A DNA stretch of 39,120 nucleotides. Source: a bacterium (GTDB lineage: Bacteria; Patescibacteriota; Microgenomatia; UBA12405; BS750m-G30). The stretch is taken from NCBI GenBank assembly GCA_021157735.1, contig JAGGVZ010000046.1, positions 1-39,120 on the forward strand, in the 5' to 3' direction. The notes under the pieces were generated by a model. That model was not told where the DNA came from. It did no database searches and worked only from the letters and a program-made list of their open reading frames with translations. The position numbers and the translations under genes were made by a program. Positions within the stretch are counted from its first letter, which is position 1; every line of letters begins with the position of its first letter. Below, piece after piece: positions 6,888 through 13,538 of this stretch.

Positions 6888-6958
6888 TTCGGGGACGTGG
6901 ATTCGAACCACGATTCGCAGCTCCAAAGGCTGCTGTCCTACCGTTAGACGATCCCCGA
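6888..6958 (-). tRNA. tRNA-Gln (TTG)
   Basis: Short 71-nt tRNA with acceptor TCGGGGA/TCCCCGA, D-arm GTCT/GGAC, anticodon loop CTTTGGA (anticodon TTG) and T-loop TTCGAAT. CCA not encoded. Four nt separate it from the GTG of the DUF1003 gene. Confidence 0.93.
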
Positions 6959-6965
6959 ATGTAGG

Positions 6966-7038
6966 AGCGGCGGAGGGGATTTGAACCCCCGACCTTCTCC
7001 TTGGCAAGGAGACGTTCTGCCAGCTGAACTACCGCCGC
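6966..7038 (-). tRNA. tRNA-Gly (GCC)
   Basis: Acceptor GCGGCGG/CCGCCGC, anticodon stem TCTCC/GGAGA with loop TTGCCAA (anticodon GCC), T-loop TTCAAAT, discriminator T, no CCA. Confidence 0.93.
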
Positions 7039-7053
7039 TGGTAATGAGCTAGG

Positions 7054-7126
7054 AGCGGGAGACGGGATTCGAACCCGCGACCTTCTCCTTGGAAGGGAGA
7101 TGCTCTACCAACTGAGCTACTCCCGC
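7054..7126 (-). tRNA. tRNA-Gly (TCC)
   Basis: Acceptor GCGGGAG/CTCCCGC, anticodon stem TCTCC/GGAGA with loop CTTCCAA (anticodon TCC), T-loop TTCGAAT, discriminator T, no CCA. It shares the anticodon stem and discriminator with the neighbouring tRNA-Gly(GCC), which fits an old tandem duplication. Confidence 0.93.
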
Positions 7127-7135
7127 GCAACTGGG

Positions 7136-7208
7136 TGCCGAGGGTCGGAGTCGAACCGACATCCCGGGTTTTTCAGACCCGTGCCGTGACCGGCTTGGCT
7201 ACCTCGGC
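7136..7208 (-). tRNA. tRNA-Phe (GAA)
   Basis: Acceptor GCCGAGG/CCTCGGC, D-stem GCC/GGC, anticodon stem CGGGT/ACCCG with loop CTGAAAA (anticodon GAA), T-stem GTCGG/CCGAC. No CCA encoded. It shares its acceptor stem with tRNA-Leu(GAG) 75 nt upstream. Confidence 0.9.
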
Positions 7209-7283
7209 AAAATGCCTATTTATAGGAAAAATTTTAACGTATATTTTTTAAATTATACAATATTTGCTCTGTTTTTAAAAGGG
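7209..7283 (-). promoter_or_regulatory. AT-rich internal spacer, probable promoter for the downstream tRNAs
   Basis: This 75-nt gap is far more AT-rich than the tRNAs around it. On the minus strand it holds several -10-like hexamers (TATAAT, TAAAAT). A small hairpin CCTAT-TT-ATAGG (7215-7226) lies close to the tRNA-Phe 5' end. It is the likeliest place for a new start of transcription within the array. Confidence 0.4.
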
Positions 7284-7368
7284 TGCCGAGGGGGGGATTT
7301 GAACCCCCACGCCCTATACGGACACAGCCTCCTCAAGGCTGCCTGTCTGCCAATTCCAGCACCTCGGC
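7284..7368 (-). tRNA. tRNA-Leu (GAG)
   Basis: Type II tRNA. Acceptor GCCGAGG/CCTCGGC, anticodon stem CAGCC/GGCTG with loop TTGAGGA (anticodon GAG), long variable arm, T-loop TTCAAAT, no CCA. Confidence 0.93.
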
Positions 7369-7379
7369 TCACGATAAAT

Positions 7380-7385
7380 ATAATA
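7380..7385 (-). promoter_or_regulatory. Possible -10 box for tRNA-Leu(GAG)
   Basis: TATTAT on the minus strand lies 11 nt before the tRNA-Leu(GAG) 5' end, in a 46-nt AT-rich gap. No clear -35 hexamer is seen. Confidence 0.35.
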
Positions 7386-7414
7386 TCAAAATCCTCTTTC
7401 TTTAGCTACTTCAG

Positions 7415-7488
7415 TGGCCGCTAGAGGACTCGAACCTCTGACCTTCCGGATGTAAACCGGACGCTCTAACCAACTGAGCTAAGCGGCC
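7415..7488 (-). tRNA. tRNA-Val (TAC)
   Basis: Acceptor GGCCGCT/AGCGGCC, anticodon stem TCCGG/CCGGA with loop TTTACAT (anticodon TAC), T-loop TTCGAGT, no CCA. Four nt from tRNA-Leu(CAG). Confidence 0.93.
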
Positions 7489-7492
7489 TCAG

Positions 7493-7577
7493 TGCCAGAG
7501 GGGGGATTTGAACCCCCACCCCCAAAATGGGGACACGCTCCTGAAGCGTGCCTGTCTGCCAATTCCAGCACTCTGGC
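7493..7577 (-). tRNA. tRNA-Leu (CAG)
   Basis: Type II tRNA. Acceptor GCCAGAG/CTCTGGC, anticodon stem CACGC/GCGTG with loop TTCAGGA (anticodon CAG), variable arm GTCCCC..GGGGG, no CCA. First gene of the array, 33 nt after the stop codon of the substrate-binding protein on the same strand, so read-through from the upstream operon is possible. Confidence 0.93.
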
Positions 7578-7610
7578 TTTGAGGCGTATTTCAATTTTAA
7601 CAAAGAGAGT

Positions 7611-8981
7611 CTAGTAGTTCAATTGAACAGCTGTTTTTTGACAAATATTATAGGTAGTAGGATAAAAAAGAAAAATGGCCGGCACCTCTTCGGAGAGAAA
7701 CTTTTGAAAATCCCAATAAATTCTTTTTCTTTCCTCTTTATTAAGAATTACTCTCCCCTCCTCTAGTAGTTTATCTATTCTAGGATTAGAGAACTTGGTG
7801 ATATTAGCCGGTTGGTTGGAGTGCCAAAACATATATTGATCGGGATCGGGAGGAATGACACCGTATCCCAAGATGACATCAAAATCTTGGTTTTTAGGAA
7901 TAAACGGAAGAATTTTAAGTTCGGTTTCGATTCCCAAGTTCTCTTTCCAATCTTTTTTAATTTTTTCTCCCCAGTCGGAGAGTTCAAAGGTAGTGGTAAT
8001 TTGTATTTTTAAATTCCCCGAAAGAGTAGCTTCTTTTTCCGCTTTTGAAAAAAGCTCCTTTGCGTGTTTAGGAGAAAATGGGTAAGTTTTGACATTAGGA
8101 TTATAGGCCCAGGAAAGAGGAGAGATAGGAGTTAGAGCCCGAACCGACTCTTTTGGTTTATGGATACTGTAAGCTAATGCTTGACGAAATCTCTTGCTAT
8201 CAAAAGGAGATTTGGCGGTGTTAAAAAAAATAGCCACATATTTTTTGGTCGATTTTTTAGGAGGAGAAATAGTTAAGTTGGGCCAACCCCTAATCGGTTC
8301 TAAAGAAGAAAGACCATAGGCGCAGTCTATTTCCCCTAGCTTTAAAGCAAGAAGAAGTTCTTTCTCTCCCGGATAAAAGCGGAAGGTAATTTTTTTGGGA
8401 ACTTTGTTGGGGTTCATTGCTAATAAATCTAGACGGGAGAAAAAACCAGCATTAACCCGAAGAGAAGTCACTTTATAATCTCCCAGGCCCACAAGATTTT
8501 CTTTAAATAAAGGAAGGGAAACTAGCGCTGGCAAGGGGGCAAATGGTTTTTCCAAATCAAAAGCTAAAGTGTAGTCGTTGACGGGGAAAATTTTTACCCC
8601 CTCTATTTGGTAAGAAACGTCTTTTGCCTTTAGAGGAGTTTTATCTTGCCAGTGAAGCAGAGGGTCAAGGTGAAAAAGATATCTTTTTCCCTGATTCTTA
8701 ATTTCCCAAGAAGTAGCTGCTCCAGGGAGAGGGTTGTCGTTTGAAGAAAGCTTAGTGAGTCCGAAAGAAATTAGTTTGGTGATTTCCAAAGGAAGAGTCT
8801 CGCGATTATATTTCCCTATTACCCCAACTACCAAGCGCGAAGGAAAGATTTTTTGTTTCCAAGAAATGAGTTTTTTTTGAATAAAAAAGAAAAAGGCACC
8901 AATAACTACTCCCAAGAGGATAAGCTTAAAGTTTCTTTTGATAAAAAGGACGGCAATTTTTAAATTGGTTTTAAACGCCAT
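7611..8981 (-). CDS. Membrane-anchored family-5 (peptide/opine type) solute-binding protein
   Basis: 456 residues. An N-terminal membrane helix (about residues 19-34) is not followed by a lipobox Cys, so the protein is tethered by the helix rather than by lipid. The rest resembles SBP_bac_5 proteins that feed Dpp/Opp ABC transporters: LSFGLTKL-like start, PGAATSWEI, a W-x-D-x-T-P-L-x-A-x-D-V motif (WQDKTPLKAKDV), YVAIFFNTAKSPFDSKRFRQALAYSI, and a C-terminal KRIYWDFQKFLSEEVPAIFL stretch. No permease or ATPase genes are adjacent, so uptake partners are elsewhere or the protein has another role. Nine nt after secG, same strand. Confidence 0.85.
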   Translation of the reverse strand: MAFKTNLKIAVLFIKRNFKLILLGVVIGAFFFFIQKKLISWKQKIFPSRLVVGVIGKYNRETLPLEITKLISFGLTKLSSNDNPLPGAATSWEIKNQGKRYLFHLDPLLHWQDKTPLKAKDVSYQIEGVKIFPVNDYTLAFDLEKPFAPLPALVSLPLFKENLVGLGDYKVTSLRVNAGFFSRLDLLAMNPNKVPKKITFRFYPGEKELLLALKLGEIDCAYGLSSLEPIRGWPNLTISPPKKSTKKYVAIFFNTAKSPFDSKRFRQALAYSIHKPKESVRALTPISPLSWAYNPNVKTYPFSPKHAKELFSKAEKEATLSGNLKIQITTTFELSDWGEKIKKDWKENLGIETELKILPFIPKNQDFDVILGYGVIPPDPDQYMFWHSNQPANITKFSNPRIDKLLEEGRVILNKEERKRIYWDFQKFLSEEVPAIFLFYPTTYNICQKTAVQLNY

Positions 8982-8990
8982 TCTTTAAGT

Positions 8991-9203
8991 TTATGCTCCT
9001 GCCGCCAGTCTTAAAAAAGAGATAATCAAAAAGATGAAGATAATGGACAAAGTTGCCACAAAAGTTATTTTTTCCCATCCCCTTTTGGTTACCTCAGGAG
9101 CGAAAAAGGAGGTATAACTGGTTCGGTCATCAGCCGGTTCTTGGAGAAGGATGAAAATAATAACCAGAAGGGCAAAGACGGCTTGAAGAATAACTAAAAT
9201 CAT
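8991..9203 (-). CDS. secG: Preprotein translocase subunit SecG
   Basis: 70 residues, the usual SecG size, with two membrane helices (about 2-20 and 47-66). The joining loop has the family pattern VIIFILLQ then R-G-W-E-K. SecG aids SecYEG-mediated export. Its ATG overlaps the stop of the preceding membrane-protein gene (ATGA, 9200-9203), showing translational coupling. It lies among genes for exported proteins. Confidence 0.9.
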   Translation of the reverse strand: MILVILQAVFALLVIIFILLQEPADDRTSYTSFFAPEVTKRGWEKITFVATLSIIFIFLIISFLRLAAGA

Positions 9204-9604
9204 TTTTTAAGAATCCAGTTAATAGTACTAACGGCAAGGTTGAAAAGAAAGGAAAGGAGAATAAAGGTGGTAAAAAGAGAAAACTGAACAGGAGCAATTA
9301 TTAACCCCTGACGATTAATCCCCGGAAAGTAATAAGCAGAAATGGAAAAACCGGGAATAAAAACACTAACCAGGTAAAAGCCCGCAACATTAATTACCCA
9401 CCGCAGCAACCCCAGAGTAAGAAGATTAATAGGCAAAAGAAGAAGTTTCAAGACTGGTTTTAAGAGAAATTCGAAGGCAACAAAAGCTAATCCGGCAAGT
9501 AAAAGGGTTTTAATTCCTTGTTGAAAATGAATTGCTCCTGTTGCTTCGGCAATTATCTTCAGTGCCAAGATGGTAATAAACCAGGCCCGAATAACCTTTT
9601 TCAT
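9200..9604 (-). CDS. Holin-4 superfamily (YvlD-like) membrane protein
   Basis: 134 residues with about four membrane helices. The central FLLKPVLKLLLLPINLLTLGLLRWVINVAGFYLVS region, split here only for description, carries the LKP..LPINLLTLGL signature of the phage-holin-4/YvlD family, followed by VFIPGF. The family is widespread in bacteria; despite the name there is no evidence of a lytic role. It overlaps secG by 4 nt and follows the transglutaminase-like gene by 20 nt, so all sit in one operon. Confidence 0.75.
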   Translation of the reverse strand: MKKVIRAWFITILALKIIAEATGAIHFQQGIKTLLLAGLAFVAFEFLLKPVLKLLLLPINLLTLGLLRWVINVAGFYLVSVFIPGFSISAYYFPGINRQGLIIAPVQFSLFTTFILLSFLFNLAVSTINWILKK

Positions 9605-9624
9605 TTTTTAAAAGCTTAACAAAA

Positions 9625-11463
9625 TTACCCCCTTTTTGCAAATAAACCCTTTGCTTTCCAAAGGAGAAAGAAAAAAAGAAAGATGCTTCCACTAACAACA
9701 AGAATTTTCCCGAGCAGTTTTTCCTGACTAACAAAAAAGGGTAATGAAAGCGATTTTTCTTCTCTAAATGAACCAAGAGAGAGTGATATTTCTACCGCTG
9801 GTTTGTCTATTAACTGCTTCCACCACGGAGGGAGAGGAACAGTGATTTTTTCCTCCCCTAAAGGAGGGAGAAATTCCACCGTTTGGGCTGTTTTTTCTTT
9901 TCCCGGAAGAACAATTTCTAACTTTAGATTTTCTACCGGATGCAAGTTTTTATTTTTAATGACAATCTCCCCCCAAGAGAGATTTTTAAAAAGAAAAGAG
10001 CTTTCTTTTTTCCGTTGAAAAGAGAAAGAGAGATTTTGAAGGGTTTTTTTGGGAAGAACTACTACTGGTTGACGGGCAAAGCTTACCTGAATGGTTTTTT
10101 CATTAGGAAGAGAAAAATTTCCCGGCGGTGACGGAGAACTGCTACTGGTCCCGTGGATGACAAAGGCAAAATGGTTAAAATCAAAGTTGTGAAAGTAATC
10201 TACCCCTCCGGTAGTTTTTTCCCAGGTAGGATCAACCTGAACCCATTCTTTTCTGCTTTTATCCCAATACTCCGGCCAAGCGTGGAGAATATTTTTTTCC
10301 AGAGAAAGGGGTTTTAACTTGGGATTGTTGGTGTAAGCAAACCCTTCGATTTCCCGAGCAGGAATACCTGCTGCCCGACAAAGGGCAATAAAAAGGTCGG
10401 TAAATTCTGTACAAACACTCTCCTGAGGTCTAGCTAAAGCGGCAACAGCCCCTTTTCTTTCTACCTTTTCATTAATCGCCTGATAGTCATACTGAAGGTG
10501 AGAAACCACAAATTGGTATATCTTCTGAGGGGTTTTTAGTTCTTGAGCAAGACGAATAATTTGCGGGTGGGAGGTTTCCCAATATTGGTCTTCTTTTAAA
10601 AAAAGAGGAAGGGTTTTTTCTTGGTTGTAAAAACTTGTTTTCTGGGGAGAGGCAAAAATCTTAACTTGGCCTTGGACGGTAACCGTGAATTTTTCCCGCG
10701 GCGAAAGAAGATATTCTCCAAGCCAGTTTCCGTTTTCATCAAGAAAAATTCTTTTCGGGAGAGGGTCTATCTTTGTAAAAATTACTTCCTGGTAGTTAGT
10801 TTGGGGAGGAAGAGGAATAATGCTTTCCCCCGGCTCATTGTGAGGGTTAGTAAGCAGATATTTGAGAGCAAAATCGAAACTTTGGAAATCACCAAAAGAG
10901 ATAAGATTGTTTCCTCTCAGGGAGTTTTTTTCAAAGACAAGTTTGGTTTGGATGCCTAAGTTTTCGATTTTTTTAATCCTTGCCGAAGAGTAAGCCAATT
11001 TCCCAAAGGAGTTGGGGACGATAACCGTAAGAACAAAAGAGTTTATCTTTTCCGGATGGGAAAGTTTGGGGAGGGCAATTTCCCAGACTCTCCCTTTATG
11101 GGTTGCCCATTGAGGTAGTTGATATTGAACGTGAAAAACCAGTTTTTTTCCTTTGCCCACGACCTGCTGATTAAATCGAAGTCGTATCTCAGTGGTGTCT
11201 TTTTTCTCTTTAACTTCCGCAAGAATATTTCCTTTCTCATCCCAAGCACTAATATTTTGGACCTTTTCACTGGTTTCCAGCAGATATTCAGTAGGATAGA
11301 TATTAGAAAAATTGTTAGTAAGGGTAATAGTTTGGTGAACAGTAGCATCGCCTCGGGGATTTATTTGGTAAGTCACGGCAAAATCGGTTTGAAAACTTTC
11401 CAACGCTTTTACTGGAGAGGCGGCGAAAAAAAGAAAGAGACAAAAAAGAAAGACTTTCTTCAT
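9625..11463 (-). CDS. Exported transglutaminase-like protein with C-terminal membrane anchor
   Basis: 612 residues from the ATG at 11463, chosen because it gives a clean signal peptide (MKKVFLFCLFLFFAASPVKA) and sits 6 nt after a -10 box; the frame stays open upstream but runs through the lexA promoter. An N-terminal beta-rich domain (about 25-250) precedes a transglutaminase fold with a Cys-His-Asp triad: SVCTEF, LHAWPEYW and VQVDPTW (within about 385-460). A beta domain and a single C-terminal membrane helix (about 580-600) follow. The enzyme is predicted outside the membrane; it may act as a protease or cross-linker on peptides or peptidoglycan. It leads an operon with the holin-4-like protein, secG and the solute-binding protein. 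Confidence 0.83.
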   Translation of the reverse strand: MKKVFLFCLFLFFAASPVKALESFQTDFAVTYQINPRGDATVHQTITLTNNFSNIYPTEYLLETSEKVQNISAWDEKGNILAEVKEKKDTTEIRLRFNQQVVGKGKKLVFHVQYQLPQWATHKGRVWEIALPKLSHPEKINSFVLTVIVPNSFGKLAYSSARIKKIENLGIQTKLVFEKNSLRGNNLISFGDFQSFDFALKYLLTNPHNEPGESIIPLPPQTNYQEVIFTKIDPLPKRIFLDENGNWLGEYLLSPREKFTVTVQGQVKIFASPQKTSFYNQEKTLPLFLKEDQYWETSHPQIIRLAQELKTPQKIYQFVVSHLQYDYQAINEKVERKGAVAALARPQESVCTEFTDLFIALCRAAGIPAREIEGFAYTNNPKLKPLSLEKNILHAWPEYWDKSRKEWVQVDPTWEKTTGGVDYFHNFDFNHFAFVIHGTSSSSPSPPGNFSLPNEKTIQVSFARQPVVVLPKKTLQNLSFSFQRKKESSFLFKNLSWGEIVIKNKNLHPVENLKLEIVLPGKEKTAQTVEFLPPLGEEKITVPLPPWWKQLIDKPAVEISLSLGSFREEKSLSLPFFVSQEKLLGKILVVSGSIFLFFFLLWKAKGLFAKRG

Positions 11464-11469
11464 AAATTT

Positions 11470-11498
11470 AATATAACCTTTTTTGAAGAAAATTTGAA
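11470..11498 (-). promoter_or_regulatory. Promoter of the transglutaminase operon
   Basis: Minus strand: TTCAAA (11498 to 11493), 17-nt spacer, TATATT (11475 to 11470), then 6 nt to the ATG at 11463. A start of transcription at the ATG itself is predicted. Confidence 0.5.
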
Positions 11499-11502
11499 GA
11501 AA
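11482..11502. repeat. Direct repeat in the lexA/transglutaminase intergenic region (possible operator)
   Basis: TTTGAAGAAA occurs twice, at 11482-11491 and 11493-11502. The period is 11 bp, one helical turn, between the divergent promoters; the second copy covers the minus-strand -35. It could be a binding site, perhaps for LexA. No Bacillus-type or Escherichia-type SOS box was found, and AT-rich sequence makes short repeats common. Confidence 0.4.
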
Positions 11503-11509
11503 TTTCCTC

Positions 11510-11538
11510 TTGACTTCGGGTTTTGTTAGTGTTTTAAT
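11510..11538 (+). promoter_or_regulatory. lexA promoter
   Basis: TTGACT (11510-11515), 17-nt spacer, TTTAAT (11533-11538), then 9 nt to the lexA ATG. This is one of the best sigma70-type matches in the window and predicts a leader of only 0-3 nt. No Shine-Dalgarno sequence could fit. Confidence 0.6.
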
Positions 11539-11547
11539 AATGGGGCA

Positions 11548-12168
11548 ATGCCACCTATTCTTTATCGCCGTCAACGCCAAACCCTCGACTTCATCAATCA
11601 ATATATCCAAAAATTTGGCTACTCCCCTACTCTGACCGAAATCAAAGAAGCTTTAGGTTTATCTTCTCTTTCTACTGTTTGCGAACATTTAGAGGTTTTG
11701 GAAAAGAAGGGCTATATTCGTCGCTATAAAGGAGCTGTCCGGGGAATAGAAATTATCGATGAAAAAAAATTGCCGGCTCTGGATAAAGGAATAGAACTGC
11801 CCGTTTTGGGATATATTGCCGCCGGCAAACCAATTGAGCCATACACCGACCCTGACGCCACCGTTTTTGTCCCCCGCAAAATGGTTTCCGGTAAAAAAAG
11901 GTCCTTTGTCCTTCAAGTCAAAGGTGATTCTATGATTGAGGAAGGAATTTTGGATGGTGATTATATTGTTGTGGAAGAGCAAAAGGAAGCCAACAACGGT
12001 GATATTGTCGTGGCAATTCTTCCCAACGGTTTTGCTACCTTAAAAAAGTTCTATCGAGAGAAGAACAGAATTCGCCTGGAGCCTGCCAATGCCAAAATGA
12101 AGCCTATTTATGTTAAAAATGTCTCCATCCAAGGCAAAGCGGTAGGAGTGATTAGAAACTTCCGTTAA
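11548..12168 (+). CDS. lexA: SOS repressor LexA
   Basis: 206 residues. An N-terminal winged helix-turn-helix (about 1-65, with YSPTLTEIKEALGL and STVCEHLEVLEKKGYI) is joined to an S24 protease domain. The self-cleavage Ala92-Gly93 bond lies in GYIAAGKP, the catalytic Ser 128 in KGDSMIEEG and Lys 166 in ATLKKFY. It represses DNA-damage genes until activated RecA promotes cleavage. First gene of an operon: 9 nt to rsmI, which overlaps the next gene. The ATG lies just below a strong -10 box, so the mRNA is probably leaderless. Confidence 0.96.
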   Translation: MPPILYRRQRQTLDFINQYIQKFGYSPTLTEIKEALGLSSLSTVCEHLEVLEKKGYIRRYKGAVRGIEIIDEKKLPALDKGIELPVLGYIAAGKPIEPYTDPDATVFVPRKMVSGKKRSFVLQVKGDSMIEEGILDGDYIVVEEQKEANNGDIVVAILPNGFATLKKFYREKNRIRLEPANAKMKPIYVKNVSIQGKAVGVIRNFR

Positions 12169-12177
12169 AACAAGAAG

Positions 12178-12870
12178 ATGAAAGGCACTCTTTATTTGGT
12201 GGCTACCCCCATTGGTAATTTAAAAGACTTTTCTTTCCGAGGAAAAGAAGTTCTTTCCTCGGTTGATGTTATTTTCTGCGAAGATACCCGTCGTTTTCGA
12301 AAATTGCAGGAGAAAATGGGAATTACTCCCCAGGGGAAAATCTTTTCTTTTTTTAAAGAAAATGAGGAAAAGATGACCCAAAAGGGAGTAGAGTTTTTGA
12401 AAGAAGGAAAGACGGTCGCTGTTGTCTCTGACGCGGGAATGCCCCTAATTGCCGATCCCGGTTGGCTTTTGGTAAAAGCAGCCTGGGAAGAAAAAATTCC
12501 CTTGGTTTGCGTTCCCGGACCAACCGCTTTTTCCATGGCCCTGGTTCTTTCCGGCTTTCCGGTGAAAAATTTTGCTTTCTGGGGATATCTTCCTAAAAAC
12601 AAAAAGAAACAAAAAAAGATTTTTTCTCATTGGCAAAAAATGGCTTCTCTTTTTGGGTTAAACACTTTTGTGTTTTATGAGTCTCCCCATCGCCTCCTCT
12701 CTACCTTGCGCACTTTTTCCCAGGTTTTAGGGGAAAAGGAGATTTTTATTCTCAAAGAAGCGACCAAAAAGCACGAGGAACTTTTACGGGGAACACCAAA
12801 AGAGTTGTTAAAACTTTTCTCAAATAATAAAATAAAAGGAGAGTTTACTTTGGTTTGTTATCTAAGATGA
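12178..12870 (+). CDS. rsmI: 16S rRNA (cytidine-1402-2'-O)-methyltransferase RsmI
   Basis: 230 residues; full-length family members are often about 280, so the C-terminal tail is short. Tetrapyrrole-methylase fold with GTLYLVATPIGNLKD at the start, FCEDTRRF, VSDAGMPLIADPG, and VLSGFPVKNFAFWGYLP. It methylates C1402 of 16S rRNA in the decoding centre. It follows lexA by 9 nt and its TGA overlaps the ATG of the next gene (ATGA at 12867-12870). Nothing explains the link with lexA beyond operon packing. Confidence 0.93.
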   Translation: MKGTLYLVATPIGNLKDFSFRGKEVLSSVDVIFCEDTRRFRKLQEKMGITPQGKIFSFFKENEEKMTQKGVEFLKEGKTVAVVSDAGMPLIADPGWLLVKAAWEEKIPLVCVPGPTAFSMALVLSGFPVKNFAFWGYLPKNKKKQKKIFSHWQKMASLFGLNTFVFYESPHRLLSTLRTFSQVLGEKEIFILKEATKKHEELLRGTPKELLKLFSNNKIKGEFTLVCYLR

Positions 12871-13538
12871 AAGATAATTTTAAAAAATTAATTGAGGCAG
12901 CCAAAAAATCCTTGGAAAATCCCGGTCACTCCCCTCGTCCTCTTCCTAAAAAGGAATCGAAAAAATTTTCTGTTATTTATGTCTTCCGTCATACAGAAAC
13001 TTATGATAACCGCCGCAGGGTCTTTTCCGGAAGAAGAAACACCCGCCTGACCCCCCGAGGGATTAAGCAAGCAAAACAACTGGCGAAAAAACTTAAGGAC
13101 AAAAGAATAGAGCTTGCCTATTGCCCTCCTTTAATAAGATGCAAATGGACTTTGCGGGAAGTTTTGCGATATCATCCGGGCGTGAAAATCATCGTCGATC
13201 CTTTATTGGTGGAGCGCGATTATGGAGAGCTCACCGGAAAGAGCAAACTTAAACTGATGCGGGAAAATTTTGAATTAGCAGTTAAATATCGCCGCGGCTA
13301 TGATTTTCCCCCGCCAGGAGGAGAAAGTTTTAAAGACGTCCAGACCAAAAGAATTTTTCCCTTCTGCCGTCGTCTGGAGAAGGAGTTGAGTAAGACAAAG
13401 AAAAATGTGGCCATTTGTTGTACTAATAACACGATGAGGTTAATCCGCATGTATTTTGAAAAATTGACTGTTTTTCAAATGCAAACTTTGGAAAATCCTT
13501 TTGGTGATTATGCTGCTTATGTAGTTAGACCTCACTGA
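12867..13538 (+). CDS. Histidine-phosphatase (phosphoglycerate mutase-like) protein lacking the second catalytic His
   Basis: 223 residues from the ATG overlapping rsmI's stop; a start 12 nt upstream is possible but the ATGA coupling favours this one. The core begins VIYVFRHTETYDNRR, with RH(T/G)E giving the catalytic His near residue 45. LTPRGIKQAKQLAKKL and ERDYGELTGK (general acid Glu region) follow. Where active members have S-H-G/N-x-x-x-R, this one has CCTNNTMR, so the second His is replaced by Thr. It may be a weak or inactive phosphatase, or a binding protein. The 3' end overlaps the convergent enolase gene by 14 nt. Confidence 0.8.
   Translation: MKDNFKKLIEAAKKSLENPGHSPRPLPKKESKKFSVIYVFRHTETYDNRRRVFSGRRNTRLTPRGIKQAKQLAKKLKDKRIELAYCPPLIRCKWTLREVLRYHPGVKIIVDPLLVERDYGELTGKSKLKLMRENFELAVKYRRGYDFPPPGGESFKDVQTKRIFPFCRRLEKELSKTKKNVAICCTNNTMRLIRMYFEKLTVFQMQTLENPFGDYAAYVVRPH

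Noticed and set aside
6346-7424. Several short ORFs inside the tRNA array on either strand
   Set aside because: They consist of tRNA sequence or its complement and recur wherever tRNAs share conserved arms.
11119-11529. Plus-strand ORF antisense to the transglutaminase N-terminus
   Set aside because: Lys/Phe-rich low-complexity translation with no motif, opposite a gene with a full catalytic triad.
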